From assembly GCA_017615355.1 (NCBI GenBank), contig JAGAAJ010000005.1:1-37367 (forward strand): a DNA stretch of 37,367 nt, written 5' to 3'. The notes under the pieces were generated by a model. That model did not search any database. It was not told the DNA's origin and was given only the letters and a program-made list of their open reading frames with translations. This document shows, piece after piece, positions 31,034 to 37,367 of this stretch; position 1 is the first letter of the stretch; the number at the start of each line of letters is the position of its first letter. The DNA is from Prevotella sp. GTDB taxonomy: Bacteria > Bacteroidota > Bacteroidia > Bacteroidales > Bacteroidaceae. The position numbers and the translations under genes are program-made.

Positions 31034-31196
31034 CGAATTTTTTTGAGATACATGCATGAAAAGCCGTTATTTTTTTTATAAAAATGTTAGTTTTTGTTCA
31101 TTTAACAAAGTTTATGCACGTAAATGCTGTTTTTTTCGAGCAGAATTATTAACTTCGCGCTGGAAAATCATTATTAATCGACAATAAACAACTATT

Positions 31197-31715
31197 ATGA
31201 AAAAGTACATCTTCATGTTAGCCGGTTTTTGCCTGGCTATGTCATTCACAAGTTGCGGATCCAGTGAGAAGGCCTATAAGAAGGCTTACGAGAAAGCTCA
31301 GGCTCAGGCAGCCCAGCAGCAGACTCAGCAGCCCACCGTCCAGCCCACTGTCCAGCCCGTCACCACTGAGACGCCTGTTGTGACGCCCGTCGTCACCACA
31401 CCTTCCACTCAGACACAGGTCGTTGACAACCGTGACAACGTGCAGGTGCGTCAGGAGCGCGTCAGCGTGGTCAGCGGTGCCGGATTGCAGAGCTACAGCG
31501 TCGTCGTGGGTTCCTTCTCAGTCATCGCCAATGCCGAGGGTCTGCAGCAGCGTCTGAAGAACGCCGGCTATGCCGCTCAGATTGTGAAGAACGAGGAGCG
31601 TAACATGTATCGCGTTGTTGCTTCCACCTACACCAACAAGGCTGACGCCGTTGCCAGCCGCGACCAGCTGCGTAGCACCTATGCTGACGCCTGGCTGCTC
31701 TACAACGGACAGTAA
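31197..31715 (+). CDS. SPOR domain lipoprotein
   Basis: 172 residues. The signal peptide ends in the lipobox FTSC, so Cys20 is lipidated. A Lys/Ala/Gln helix, then a Pro/Thr/Val/Gln-rich flexible linker (~40-80, with repeated PTVQP and TPVV), and a C-terminal SPOR domain (~97-170: LQSYSVVVGSFSVIANAEGL, LKNAGYAAQIV, MYRVVASTYTNKADA). SPOR domains bind denuded septal peptidoglycan, so a role at the division site or in outer-membrane anchoring to peptidoglycan is likely. It is followed 10 nt later by ruvX. Confidence 0.92.
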   Translation: MKKYIFMLAGFCLAMSFTSCGSSEKAYKKAYEKAQAQAAQQQTQQPTVQPTVQPVTTETPVVTPVVTTPSTQTQVVDNRDNVQVRQERVSVVSGAGLQSYSVVVGSFSVIANAEGLQQRLKNAGYAAQIVKNEERNMYRVVASTYTNKADAVASRDQLRSTYADAWLLYNGQ

Positions 31716-31725
31716 TCCTTTCTCC

Positions 31726-32139
31726 TTGGCACGCATCCTATCCATCGATTATGGCCGGAAGCGTACCGGCGTGGCAGTCACCGACCCTCTACAGCTTATT
31801 GCCGGAGGATTGGCGACTGTCGCCACGTCAGAGCTATACGATTGGCTCGTCCAGTACATCCAGCGTGAGCAGGTGGAACGTATCATCATCGGCGAGCCGC
31901 GTCAGATGAACGGACAGCCCAGCGAGAACATGCAGCGTGTGCAGCAGTTCGTCAACCGCTGGAAGAAGGCGCAGCCCGCCATTCCCATCGAGTTCTACGA
32001 CGAGCGCTTCACCTCCGTTATTGCCCATCAGTCTATGCTCGACGGCGGCCTCCACAAGAAAGCGCGCCAGGACAAAGCACTGGTCGACCAGATCAGCGCC
32101 ACCATCATCCTCGAGGATTATTTGCGCTCAAGAAAGTAA
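31726..32139 (+). CDS. ruvX: Putative pre-16S rRNA nuclease / Holliday junction resolvase-like (YqgF)
   Basis: RNase H-fold nuclease implicated in maturing the 5' end of 16S rRNA; long annotated as a Holliday junction resolvase. 137 residues. Acidic active-site residues lie in LSIDYGRKRTGVAVTD (Asp), IIIGEPRQMNG (Glu) and DKALVDQISATIILEDYL (Asp). The start is TTG at 31726, giving MARILSIDYG, the normal N-terminus and length. An in-frame ATG at 31615 would add 37 residues read out of frame from the SPOR gene and is rejected. It follows the SPOR gene by 10 nt and precedes def by a heptamer-filled spacer. Confidence 0.93.
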   Translation: MARILSIDYGRKRTGVAVTDPLQLIAGGLATVATSELYDWLVQYIQREQVERIIIGEPRQMNGQPSENMQRVQQFVNRWKKAQPAIPIEFYDERFTSVIAHQSMLDGGLHKKARQDKALVDQISATIILEDYLRSRK

Positions 32140-32157
32140 TAATCTCTCCTCACAATT

Positions 32158-32206
32158 CTCACCTCACACCTCTCACCCCTTACCTCTCACCTCTCACCTC
32201 ACACCT
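32158..32206. repeat. Heptamer tandem array, unit CTCACCT, seven copies
   Basis: CTCACCT, CACACCT, CTCACCC, CTTACCT, CTCACCT x2, CACACCT: seven units in unbroken phase between ruvX and def. On the coding strand this unit contains no stop triplet, unlike most other arrays. It ends 5 nt before the def ATG and pushes aside any ribosome-binding site. Confidence 0.9.
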
Positions 32207-32211
32207 CCAAA

Positions 32212-32772
32212 ATGATTCTACCTATTTATATATACGGTCAGCCTGTGTTGAGAAAAGTGACCGAAGACATCACTCCCGACTATCCCGACCTGAAGCAGCT
32301 CATCACCAACATGTGGGAAACGCTGGCCGACAGCGAGGGCATTGGCCTGGCTGCTCCGCAGATAGGACTGCCTATCCGCCTCAGTGTCATCGACTTGCGT
32401 CCATTGGCTGAAGATATGCCTGAATACAAGGACTTTTCTCAGGTTTACATCAATCCGCACATTATCGAGACAGACGACACCCATGTCGACACCTCGGAGG
32501 AAGGCTGCCTCTCGCTGCCTGCCATCCATGAAAAGGTGACGCGTCCCACACGTATCCATGTCAAGTGGCAGGACGAGGATTTCCAGCAGCACGACGAATG
32601 GGTGGAGGGCTATCTTGCCCGTGTCATGCAGCACGAGTTCGACCATTTGGAAGGCCACATGTTCATCGACCATATCTCGCCGCTTCGCAAGCAGCTCATC
32701 AAGAGCAAGCTGAAAGCTCTTACTCAGGGCCGATACCGCTGTGCTTACAAGACGAAGCCGGTGAGAAGGTAA
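32212..32772 (+). CDS. def: Peptide deformylase
   Basis: Metalloenzyme removing the formyl group from nascent protein N-termini. 186 residues with all three signatures: [10 protein letters not shown] from residue 43, EGCLSLP with metal ligand Cys99, and HEFDHLEG with His141, Glu142 and His145. No signal peptide. The length and type-1-like motif spacing are normal. The stop is followed within 8 nt by a REP-like palindrome, then by the TPR gene. It is probably cotranscribed with the SPOR and ruvX genes. Confidence 0.96.
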   Translation: MILPIYIYGQPVLRKVTEDITPDYPDLKQLITNMWETLADSEGIGLAAPQIGLPIRLSVIDLRPLAEDMPEYKDFSQVYINPHIIETDDTHVDTSEEGCLSLPAIHEKVTRPTRIHVKWQDEDFQQHDEWVEGYLARVMQHEFDHLEGHMFIDHISPLRKQLIKSKLKALTQGRYRCAYKTKPVRR

Positions 32773-32780
32773 TAAGCCTA

Positions 32781-32888
32781 CCCCCAACCCCTCAATGAGG
32801 GGAGTTAAGATAGTTTGAGGATGTTATTATCACGCTTCTTCAAAGTTACAAAGTATTTTAACGCCCCTCCCTTCTGGAGGGGTTGGGG
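32781..32888. repeat. REPIN-like inverted pair of REP palindromes over a start codon
   Basis: Left element: CCCCCAACCCCTC with hairpin CCCCTC-AAT-GAGGGG (32788-32802). Right element: hairpin CCCCTCC / GGAGGGG followed by TTGGGG (32864-32888). CCCCAACCCCTC (32782-32793) is the exact inverse of GAGGGGTTGGGG (32877-32888), so the two can form one large stem around an ~83-nt loop. The loop contains the ATG (32821) of the TPR gene. Confidence 0.82.
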
Positions 32889-34866
32889 ATGGGCTTTTTT
32901 ATTCTTGTTTCCCCTTATTTGTCGCGCCCAGTACAACATTGAAAGGCTGATCACCATTGGCCGCTCGGCGCTCTACTACGAAGACTATGTCCTTGGCATG
33001 CAGTATTTTAATCAGGCCATTGCAGCCAAGCCCTACCTCTACGAGCCTTGGTTCCTTCGTGGTGTGGCCAAGTACAACCTCGACGATTTTGCGGGTGCCG
33101 AGGCCGACTGCTCTGAGGCCATCGAGCGCAATCCCTACGTTGTCGGCATCTATGAGTTGCGTGGCCTGACGCGTATCCAGCAGGAGAAGTTTTCTGAGGC
33201 CATCACCGACTACAACCGTGCCCTCACCATCACTCCCGACAACCGTTCGCTTTGGCACAATCGTGTGCTCTGCCATCTGCAGAACAAGGACTACGACATC
33301 GCCCTGGCTGAACTCGACACCATGCATGCCCGCTGGAGCTCCTATGCCCAGGCCTACACCATGCGTGCCGATGTCTACATGCAGATGACCGATACGACGC
33401 ATGCTATTCAGGCATTGGAGAAAAGCCTCGAGATCGACCCCTACGACGGCAAGACATGGGCGGCACGCAGCATCATCAGCCTTTCACGCCGTGAGTGGCC
33501 CGATGCCGAGAGCCAGCTCGACCACGCCATCCACCTGTTGCCGAAGACCGGCAACTACTACATCAACCGTGCCCTGGCTCGCTACAATCAGAACAACCTG
33601 CGTGGCGCTATGTCCGACTATGACGCTGCCCTCGACCTGGAACCCAACAACTTCCTCGGCCACTACAATCGCGGCCTGCTCCGTGCCGACGTGGGCGACG
33701 ACAATCGCGCCATCACCGACTTCGACTTCGTGCTTGGCCTTGAGCCCGACAACATGCTCGCCCTCTTCAACCGCGCCGTGCTGCTCGACCGCACCGGCGA
33801 CCTACGTGGGGCTGTGCGTGACTATACGAAGATCATCGACGAGTATCCCAATTTCTATACCGCCATCATCTACCGTGCCCGTTGCTATCGCCGCTTAGGC
33901 CAGACGGCAAAGGCTGAGCTCGACGAGTTCAAGGTCTACCGCACGCAGCTCTATCAGCAGCTCTATGGCATTCAGCCCAAGGCCACGAAGCGCAGCCAGC
34001 GCAAGCGCAGCGATCTGGACATGGAGAAATACGACGAGTTGGTGGTGGCCGACGAGCAGGAGCCGGAGCGCGAGTACAAGAGTGATTACCGTGGACGGGT
34101 GCAGAATCGCCATGCCGACATGGATCTCCAGCCCATGTTCACCCTCGCCCTCGAACCGCAGCAAGGCGATGTGAACAAGACGCGTCACCATGATGTTCGC
34201 ATCGACGAGCTGAACGAGCAGACCACTGAGCGTCCGCTCTATGTCAGCAATGCGCAGGCCTCGCTCGACACCGAGCATGCCACTGCTTGGTTCAACTATA
34301 TTGACTCGCTGAGCACCGCTATCGACAGTCAGGCCAGCATTACTAAGTCTCTGCCGCTGCTCTTGCACAGGGCCGCAGCCCTTGCGGCGCTGCAAGACTA
34401 TGCGACAGCCATCAGCGACCTGTCGCTTATTATCGAGCACCAGCCGCTCACGTCCCGCGGCTCGTCCCTTTCTCTTGCCGCTATGTGGCTGAAGACCTTT
34501 TGCCAGGTCCGTCTCAACCAGTATGAAAGTGCTGTGGGAAGGACCAATGAGACGTTACCGAAGAACATAGGTGTCATCACCGAGCTCGACAACACCATTG
34601 AAGCCCACCATACCTGCGCCTATCTGCTCTACAACCGTGGCTGCCTGAAGGCCCAGCAGCTCGACTATAATGCCGCCATCGACGACTTCAACAAGGCTCT
34701 CGAGGCTGAGGCCAACCTGCCAGAGGCCTACTACAACCGAGGCATCTGCCGACTGAAGGCAGGGCAGACTGCCGACGGCATTGCTGACCTGAGCAAGGCT
34801 GGCGAGCAGGGACTCTATGCTGCTTATAGTATCATCAAAAAATACAGAAACAATGGCACGAAATAA
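32821..34866 (+). CDS. Large secreted tetratricopeptide-repeat protein
   Basis: 681 residues from ATG 32821 (a TTG at 32815 is also in frame). The signal peptide runs to about LICRA-QYN. Its n-region contains FNAPPFWRGWGW, encoded by a REP-like element. The mature protein consists of TPR helices: about 9-10 repeats from residue ~40 to 390 (for example GMQYFNQAIAAKPYLYEPW, ADCSEAIERNPYVVGIYEL, SDYDAALDLEPNNFLGHYNR), a less regular charged central region (~395-475), then more repeats to the end (AIDDFNKALEAEANLPEAYY). TPR arrays bind proteins; as a periplasmic or surface protein it may scaffold an envelope complex. Its 3' end overlaps the next gene by 14 nt, so the two are coupled. Confidence 0.88.
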   Translation: MLLSRFFKVTKYFNAPPFWRGWGWAFLFLFPLICRAQYNIERLITIGRSALYYEDYVLGMQYFNQAIAAKPYLYEPWFLRGVAKYNLDDFAGAEADCSEAIERNPYVVGIYELRGLTRIQQEKFSEAITDYNRALTITPDNRSLWHNRVLCHLQNKDYDIALAELDTMHARWSSYAQAYTMRADVYMQMTDTTHAIQALEKSLEIDPYDGKTWAARSIISLSRREWPDAESQLDHAIHLLPKTGNYYINRALARYNQNNLRGAMSDYDAALDLEPNNFLGHYNRGLLRADVGDDNRAITDFDFVLGLEPDNMLALFNRAVLLDRTGDLRGAVRDYTKIIDEYPNFYTAIIYRARCYRRLGQTAKAELDEFKVYRTQLYQQLYGIQPKATKRSQRKRSDLDMEKYDELVVADEQEPEREYKSDYRGRVQNRHADMDLQPMFTLALEPQQGDVNKTRHHDVRIDELNEQTTERPLYVSNAQASLDTEHATAWFNYIDSLSTAIDSQASITKSLPLLLHRAAALAALQDYATAISDLSLIIEHQPLTSRGSSLSLAAMWLKTFCQVRLNQYESAVGRTNETLPKNIGVITELDNTIEAHHTCAYLLYNRGCLKAQQLDYNAAIDDFNKALEAEANLPEAYYNRGICRLKAGQTADGIADLSKAGEQGLYAAYSIIKKYRNNGTK

Positions 34867-36037
34867 AGAAATCCTCTCCTGGAATCACATCCTCTCTTCC
34901 GTCCTGGAATTGCCGGGCGTGAAGGTCGACCGTGTAATTTTCCTGCGCAAGGAGCTGCGGCCCTACTGTGGTCTCACCAAGCTCGACATGCTCGAGAATG
35001 TCAGGCCTTATACCATCGTCAGCGACAAGGCCATCGACAATGTGGCGCAGCGCGTCATCAACCGTCATACCGCCTTGGCCACCACCGCCAGCACCATCGC
35101 CGGACTGCCGGGAGGCCTCGCTATGGCAGCCACCATACCAGGCGACATCCTCCAGTATTATTATCATGTCGTGGTGCTGTCGCAGAAGCTGGCCTATCTC
35201 TATGGCTTCCCCGATTTCCTTGACGACGAGGGTGAGATGAACGCCATGTCATCCGACCTGCTCACCATCTTCATGGGCTCGATGATGGGTGTGAAGGTGG
35301 CCGACCAGGGCATCTCCGAGTTGGCAAAGGGCTTGGCCAGGCAGGCCGTGGGGCGGTTGCCGCGAGTGGCCATCACCAAGGCCGCCGTCTATCCCATTGC
35401 CGTGCGCATCGCACGCATTGCCGGCATGAAGCTCACCAAGGAAGGCTTCGCCAAGAGCATCGGCAAGTTCATCCCCATCGCCGGAGGCCTCTTCTCGGGC
35501 AGCCTCACCCTGTTGACCTTCAAGCCTGGCGCACGCCGGCTGCAGAAACGACTCAAGGCGCAGAAGATGCATTTCACCGATGGCGACATCGATGCCATGG
35601 CCTTCAGCAACATCAAGGCCTCTTTCTCTAAGGCCGAGCAGAGCGAGCATCATCCCGAGGCCAAGCAGCGGGCCGTCATCCAGGCCATGGTGAACATGGC
35701 AAACATTAACGGCGCCGTGGCCGATGCCAAATACCAAGTCATCGAGAAGAAGGTGGCACAGTCGGCCCTTGACGATAATGAGAAACTGGAGCTGCTTGGC
35801 AACATTGGCAATGCCGAGGGCGGTGTCAGCGACTTCAGCTACGATGTCGACTTCGACCTGCTGGCCTGCGATCCCGACTATGCCCTTGATGCCCTCCGTT
35901 CGCTTGTCGACGTGGCCACCGTGAGCGACTCGCAGCCCACCATGGCCGAACGCATGTATCTCACCATGTCGGCCAAGGCTCTCGGCCTGTCAAAGGATGT
36001 CCTTGACGACACCCTGAACAGCAGCCCCGACAAATAA
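34853..36037 (+). CDS. EcsC-family protein with a TerB-like C-terminal domain
   Basis: 394 residues from ATG 34853; the frame is open from further upstream, but MARNKEILSWN is the better start and overlaps the TPR gene by 14 nt. The first ~250 residues match the EcsC family: ALATTASTIAGLPGGLAMAA, TIPGDILQYYYHVVVLSQKLAYLYG, then AGGLFSGSLTLLTFKPGARRLQ, with several hydrophobic, Gly-rich helices that could lie in or against the membrane. The last ~120 residues (VIQAMVNMANINGAVADAKYQVIEKKVAQS) resemble a TerB tellurite-resistance helical domain. EcsC's function is unclear; TerB-type domains occur in membrane-stress complexes. No signal peptide; likely a cytoplasmic, membrane-associated partner of the exported TPR product. 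Confidence 0.8.
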   Translation: MARNKEILSWNHILSSVLELPGVKVDRVIFLRKELRPYCGLTKLDMLENVRPYTIVSDKAIDNVAQRVINRHTALATTASTIAGLPGGLAMAATIPGDILQYYYHVVVLSQKLAYLYGFPDFLDDEGEMNAMSSDLLTIFMGSMMGVKVADQGISELAKGLARQAVGRLPRVAITKAAVYPIAVRIARIAGMKLTKEGFAKSIGKFIPIAGGLFSGSLTLLTFKPGARRLQKRLKAQKMHFTDGDIDAMAFSNIKASFSKAEQSEHHPEAKQRAVIQAMVNMANINGAVADAKYQVIEKKVAQSALDDNEKLELLGNIGNAEGGVSDFSYDVDFDLLACDPDYALDALRSLVDVATVSDSQPTMAERMYLTMSAKALGLSKDVLDDTLNSSPDK

Positions 36038-36391
36038 AGCGACTTGACCGAAAAAAAAACAGTGCATGTGTTATTTGATGAGTAGCGTTTAAAAAGCCTG
36101 AGTAACTTTAGAAAAGTAGCTGAGTGACGTAAAAAATGCTGTGATGCTTCATTTTTGGACTAGTTGTCGAAGCTGAAATATGCGTTTTGCCCCAGTGTGG
36201 ATCAAAGAACCGAGCCCCTGATCTCTCTTGACGGACGGGCTGTATGAGATAATAATGTGTAAAAATTTAATGGCGGGGATGACAAAATGATGAATCTTCG
36301 CCCGCATTTTGTTAGTTTAACGCCATAATTGCGCGGAATTACGAAAATAATTACTAACTTTGCACTCGTTAAACAATAAAACAGAAAGGTT
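36038..36391. other. Intergenic region with short inverted repeats and a promoter
   Basis: 354 nt without a convincing ORF and more A/T-rich than the flanking genes. GATCA (36200-36204) / TGATC (36219-36223) enclose AGAACCGAGCCCC, and AGCCC (36213-36217) / GGGCT (36237-36241) form an overlapping hairpin; this may be a decayed small palindromic element. A TAACTTTG promoter box lies at 36355-36362. I see nothing else. Confidence 0.5.
36355..36362 (+). promoter_or_regulatory. Promoter -7 element for the PIN toxin-antitoxin pair
   Basis: TAACTTTG, with no good TTTG at the usual spacing (ATTG at 36328-36331 is 23 nt away). The leader to ATG 36392 is about 24 nt. No clear operator palindrome is visible around it. 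Confidence 0.65.
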
Positions 36392-36625
36392 ATGGAACAA
36401 GTTAGAACACCGTTGAATGCAGCTCAGATGGAATTTCTACAGCTTCTGGGACGCATCAAAACTGAGGAGGAACTAAGCGAACTCCGAAAGGTGGTTTGCG
36501 ACTACTACGCCCGCAAGATTGACGAGGAGATGGATCAACTATGGGCTGAAGGAAAGTGGGACAATGAGAAGAACGAGGCCATACTGAAAGAACATCTTCG
36601 CACACCGTACAAGTATGCCAAATAG
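36392..36625 (+). CDS. Putative antitoxin of a PIN-domain toxin
   Basis: 77 residues, acidic and fully helical: MEFLQLLGRIKTEEELSELR then VVCDYYARKIDEEMDQLWAEG and a basic Lys/Tyr tail. There is no recognisable ribbon-helix-helix or AbrB DNA-binding motif. Small helical proteins of this kind (the E/L/R-rich helix followed by ARKIDEEMDKLW) occur immediately upstream of PIN toxins in Bacteroidota. Its last 11 nt overlap the toxin gene, so both are made together. The antitoxin role is inferred from place and size. Confidence 0.78.
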   Translation: MEQVRTPLNAAQMEFLQLLGRIKTEEELSELRKVVCDYYARKIDEEMDQLWAEGKWDNEKNEAILKEHLRTPYKYAK

Positions 36626-37040
36626 GAGAATTGTGCTTGACACCAATTGCCTGCTTGCCTCTTTGTCGAGGCAGGGCAATGCCTATCCTGTGTGGAAAGG
36701 CTTTCAGGATGGGCGTTACGTTCTTTGCGTGAGCACGGAAATTCTGGAGGAATACGAGGAAATCATTGCAAAGAAGACCACTCCCAGCCTTGCCAAAAAC
36801 GTCGTGGACTTGATTGTGAAGAGCGAGAATGTAGTGCAAGTGAACACCTACTACCACTGGAACCTCATCTTAGCCGACCCCGACGACAACAAGTTCGTGG
36901 ACTGCGCCTTTGCCGCCGGAGCCACCTACATCGTGTCGGACGATTCGCACTTTGACGTTCTTCGTGACATCACATTCCCCCAACTGCTGGTGCTTAGGCT
37001 GAAAGAGTTTCTGGAAGCACTGCAGAAGGAAGACAAATAA
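36615..37040 (+). CDS. PIN-domain ribonuclease toxin (putative PIN family, TIGR00305-like)
   Basis: 141 residues. The PIN core is complete: VLDTNCLLASL (Asp9, first metal ligand), STEILEEYEEII (acidic pair in the helix), LADPDDNKFVDCAFAAGATYIVSDDSHF (the DxDDxKF...A block with SDD). DPDDNKFVDCA and YIVSDDSHF are diagnostic of the 'putative toxin-antitoxin system toxin component, PIN family' group. It would cleave RNA (often tRNA or mRNA) when freed from its antitoxin. It overlaps the antitoxin gene by 11 nt. Nothing indicates inactivation. Confidence 0.9.
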   Translation: MPNRRIVLDTNCLLASLSRQGNAYPVWKGFQDGRYVLCVSTEILEEYEEIIAKKTTPSLAKNVVDLIVKSENVVQVNTYYHWNLILADPDDNKFVDCAFAAGATYIVSDDSHFDVLRDITFPQLLVLRLKEFLEALQKEDK

Positions 37041-37094
37041 TACCTACCCGTAGCATCTACCTCTGCATTGTCTCTGACTCTACGTTCGAAGTTC

Positions 37095-37196
37095 CTAAGT
37101 TCCAACTGCCAAAAACAAAGCGTTAGCAAACGCGTTTTCAAAATGTAGTGCTCCCTCTATGTAGCCGTTCCAATCTCTTGCGAGGTGGCTCGGCAT
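37095..37196 (-). CDS. Possible 33-residue small protein
   Basis: ATG at 37196, stop TAG at 37097-37095. The product begins MPSHLARDWNGYIEGALHFE and ends FLAVGT; it is hydrophobic toward the C-terminus, with ENAFANALFLA as a possible amphipathic or membrane-associating helix. A promoter with correct spacing lies immediately upstream and would start transcription about 7 nt before the ATG. The family is unknown. It could instead be a short noncoding transcript or the remnant of a mobile-element gene. Confidence 0.3.
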   Translation of the reverse strand: MPSHLARDWNGYIEGALHFENAFANALFLAVGT

Positions 37197-37209
37197 GAGT
37201 TAACGGGTG

Positions 37210-37241
37210 CAAAGGTACTCAAATTATGATTCTGCGTCAAT
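37210..37241 (-). promoter_or_regulatory. Bacteroidota-type promoter reading left
   Basis: Minus strand ATTG (37241-37238; consensus TTTG), 20 nt, TACCTTTG (37217-37210). It would drive the possible small ORF or an antisense RNA toward the toxin gene. Confidence 0.6.
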
Positions 37242-37312
37242 TTGGGTGAGAACAATTCGTTGCAAAATTTAACTATCTATTTGATAATCAACACATTAGT
37301 TAACTAAACAAA

Positions 37313-37344
37313 GTTGTAGATGTGCGTATTTTTTCGTATCTTTG
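37313..37344 (+). promoter_or_regulatory. Bacteroidota-type promoter at the right edge
   Basis: GTTG (37313-37316; consensus TTTG), 20 nt, TATCTTTG (37337-37344). It points out of the window; the gene served is not visible. Confidence 0.6.
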
Positions 37345-37367
37345 TATGTGAACTCAAAGAAGAAAAA

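Larger units (their letters stand above)
37041..37367. other. Right-end intergenic region
   Basis: 327 nt after the toxin gene. It holds a possible hairpin, GCGTT-AGCA-AACGC near 37121-37134 (a weak terminator candidate for the toxin gene), a small minus-strand ORF with its own promoter (37095-37241) and, at the right edge, a plus-strand promoter for a gene beyond the window. The rest is A/T-rich with no recognised feature. Confidence 0.5.

Noticed and set aside
36926-37141. 71-codon minus-strand frame over the toxin 3' end
   Set aside because: More than half of it mirrors the toxin gene; the promoter upstream fits the shorter frame at 37095-37196 better.

Overview
The window looks like a chromosomal segment of a Bacteroidota member, most likely Prevotellaceae. 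The reasons are repeated promoters of the Bacteroidota form (TTTG, about 20 nt, TAnnTTTG), a bacterial serine palmitoyltransferase, families largely confined to the phylum (DUF4296, DUF3256, DUF4301), a Reg_prop/Y_Y_Y regulator, and a Cys-less DksA-like protein of the type seen after ileS in this group. Genus is an inference; nothing was searched.

Layout. 1-1100: end of an accessory cassette (a truncated CDS, an unknown protein and a phage 'structural protein P5'-like protein). 1165-9910 (+): ileS, a DksA-like protein, lspA, a DUF4296 lipoprotein, a small overlapping gene, an NHS-type nucleoside permease, rsmE, a lone ABC ATPase and a DUF3256 protein. 9901-23811 (-): an ECF sigma / anti-sigma-like / secreted Spy-like operon; an L,D-transpeptidase coupled to a small secreted protein; lysS-gpsA-mazG-lipoprotein-rnz; a tandem pair of sensor proteins; and a DUF4301 protein. 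23826-26123 (-): a CDF cation exporter, tRNA-Cys, a Cys-rich membrane protein and a YegS/DgkB lipid kinase. 26195-30094 (+): serine palmitoyltransferase, tRNA-Pro and a large membrane-spanning AraC regulator. 30114-31033 (-): a YtxH/holin-like membrane operon. 31197-37367 (+): a SPOR lipoprotein, ruvX, def, a TPR protein with an EcsC/TerB protein, and a PIN toxin-antitoxin pair.

Most of the window is core housekeeping: translation, lipoprotein processing, phospholipid and sphingolipid precursors, tRNA processing, NTP clean-up. Regulation and envelope genes carry the novelty.

The most notable points are these. (1) An overlapping sensor pair in which the first protein keeps Cache, HAMP and a histidine-kinase dimerisation helix pair but has Ile in place of the phosphoacceptor His and no ATPase domain, followed by an intact Cache-HAMP kinase. 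(2) A periplasmic propeller/Y_Y_Y sensor joined through one membrane helix directly to an AraC DNA-binding domain, with no kinase or receiver. (3) Intergenic arrays of tandem heptamers, with a different unit at each locus, that often contain the neighbouring gene's stop or start codon. (4) G/C-rich REP-like palindromes sitting in frame inside rsmE, the DUF3256 gene and a TPR gene, one of them in a REPIN-like inverted pair over a start codon. (5) A roughly 140-nt two-frame overlap at the end of the DUF4296 gene.
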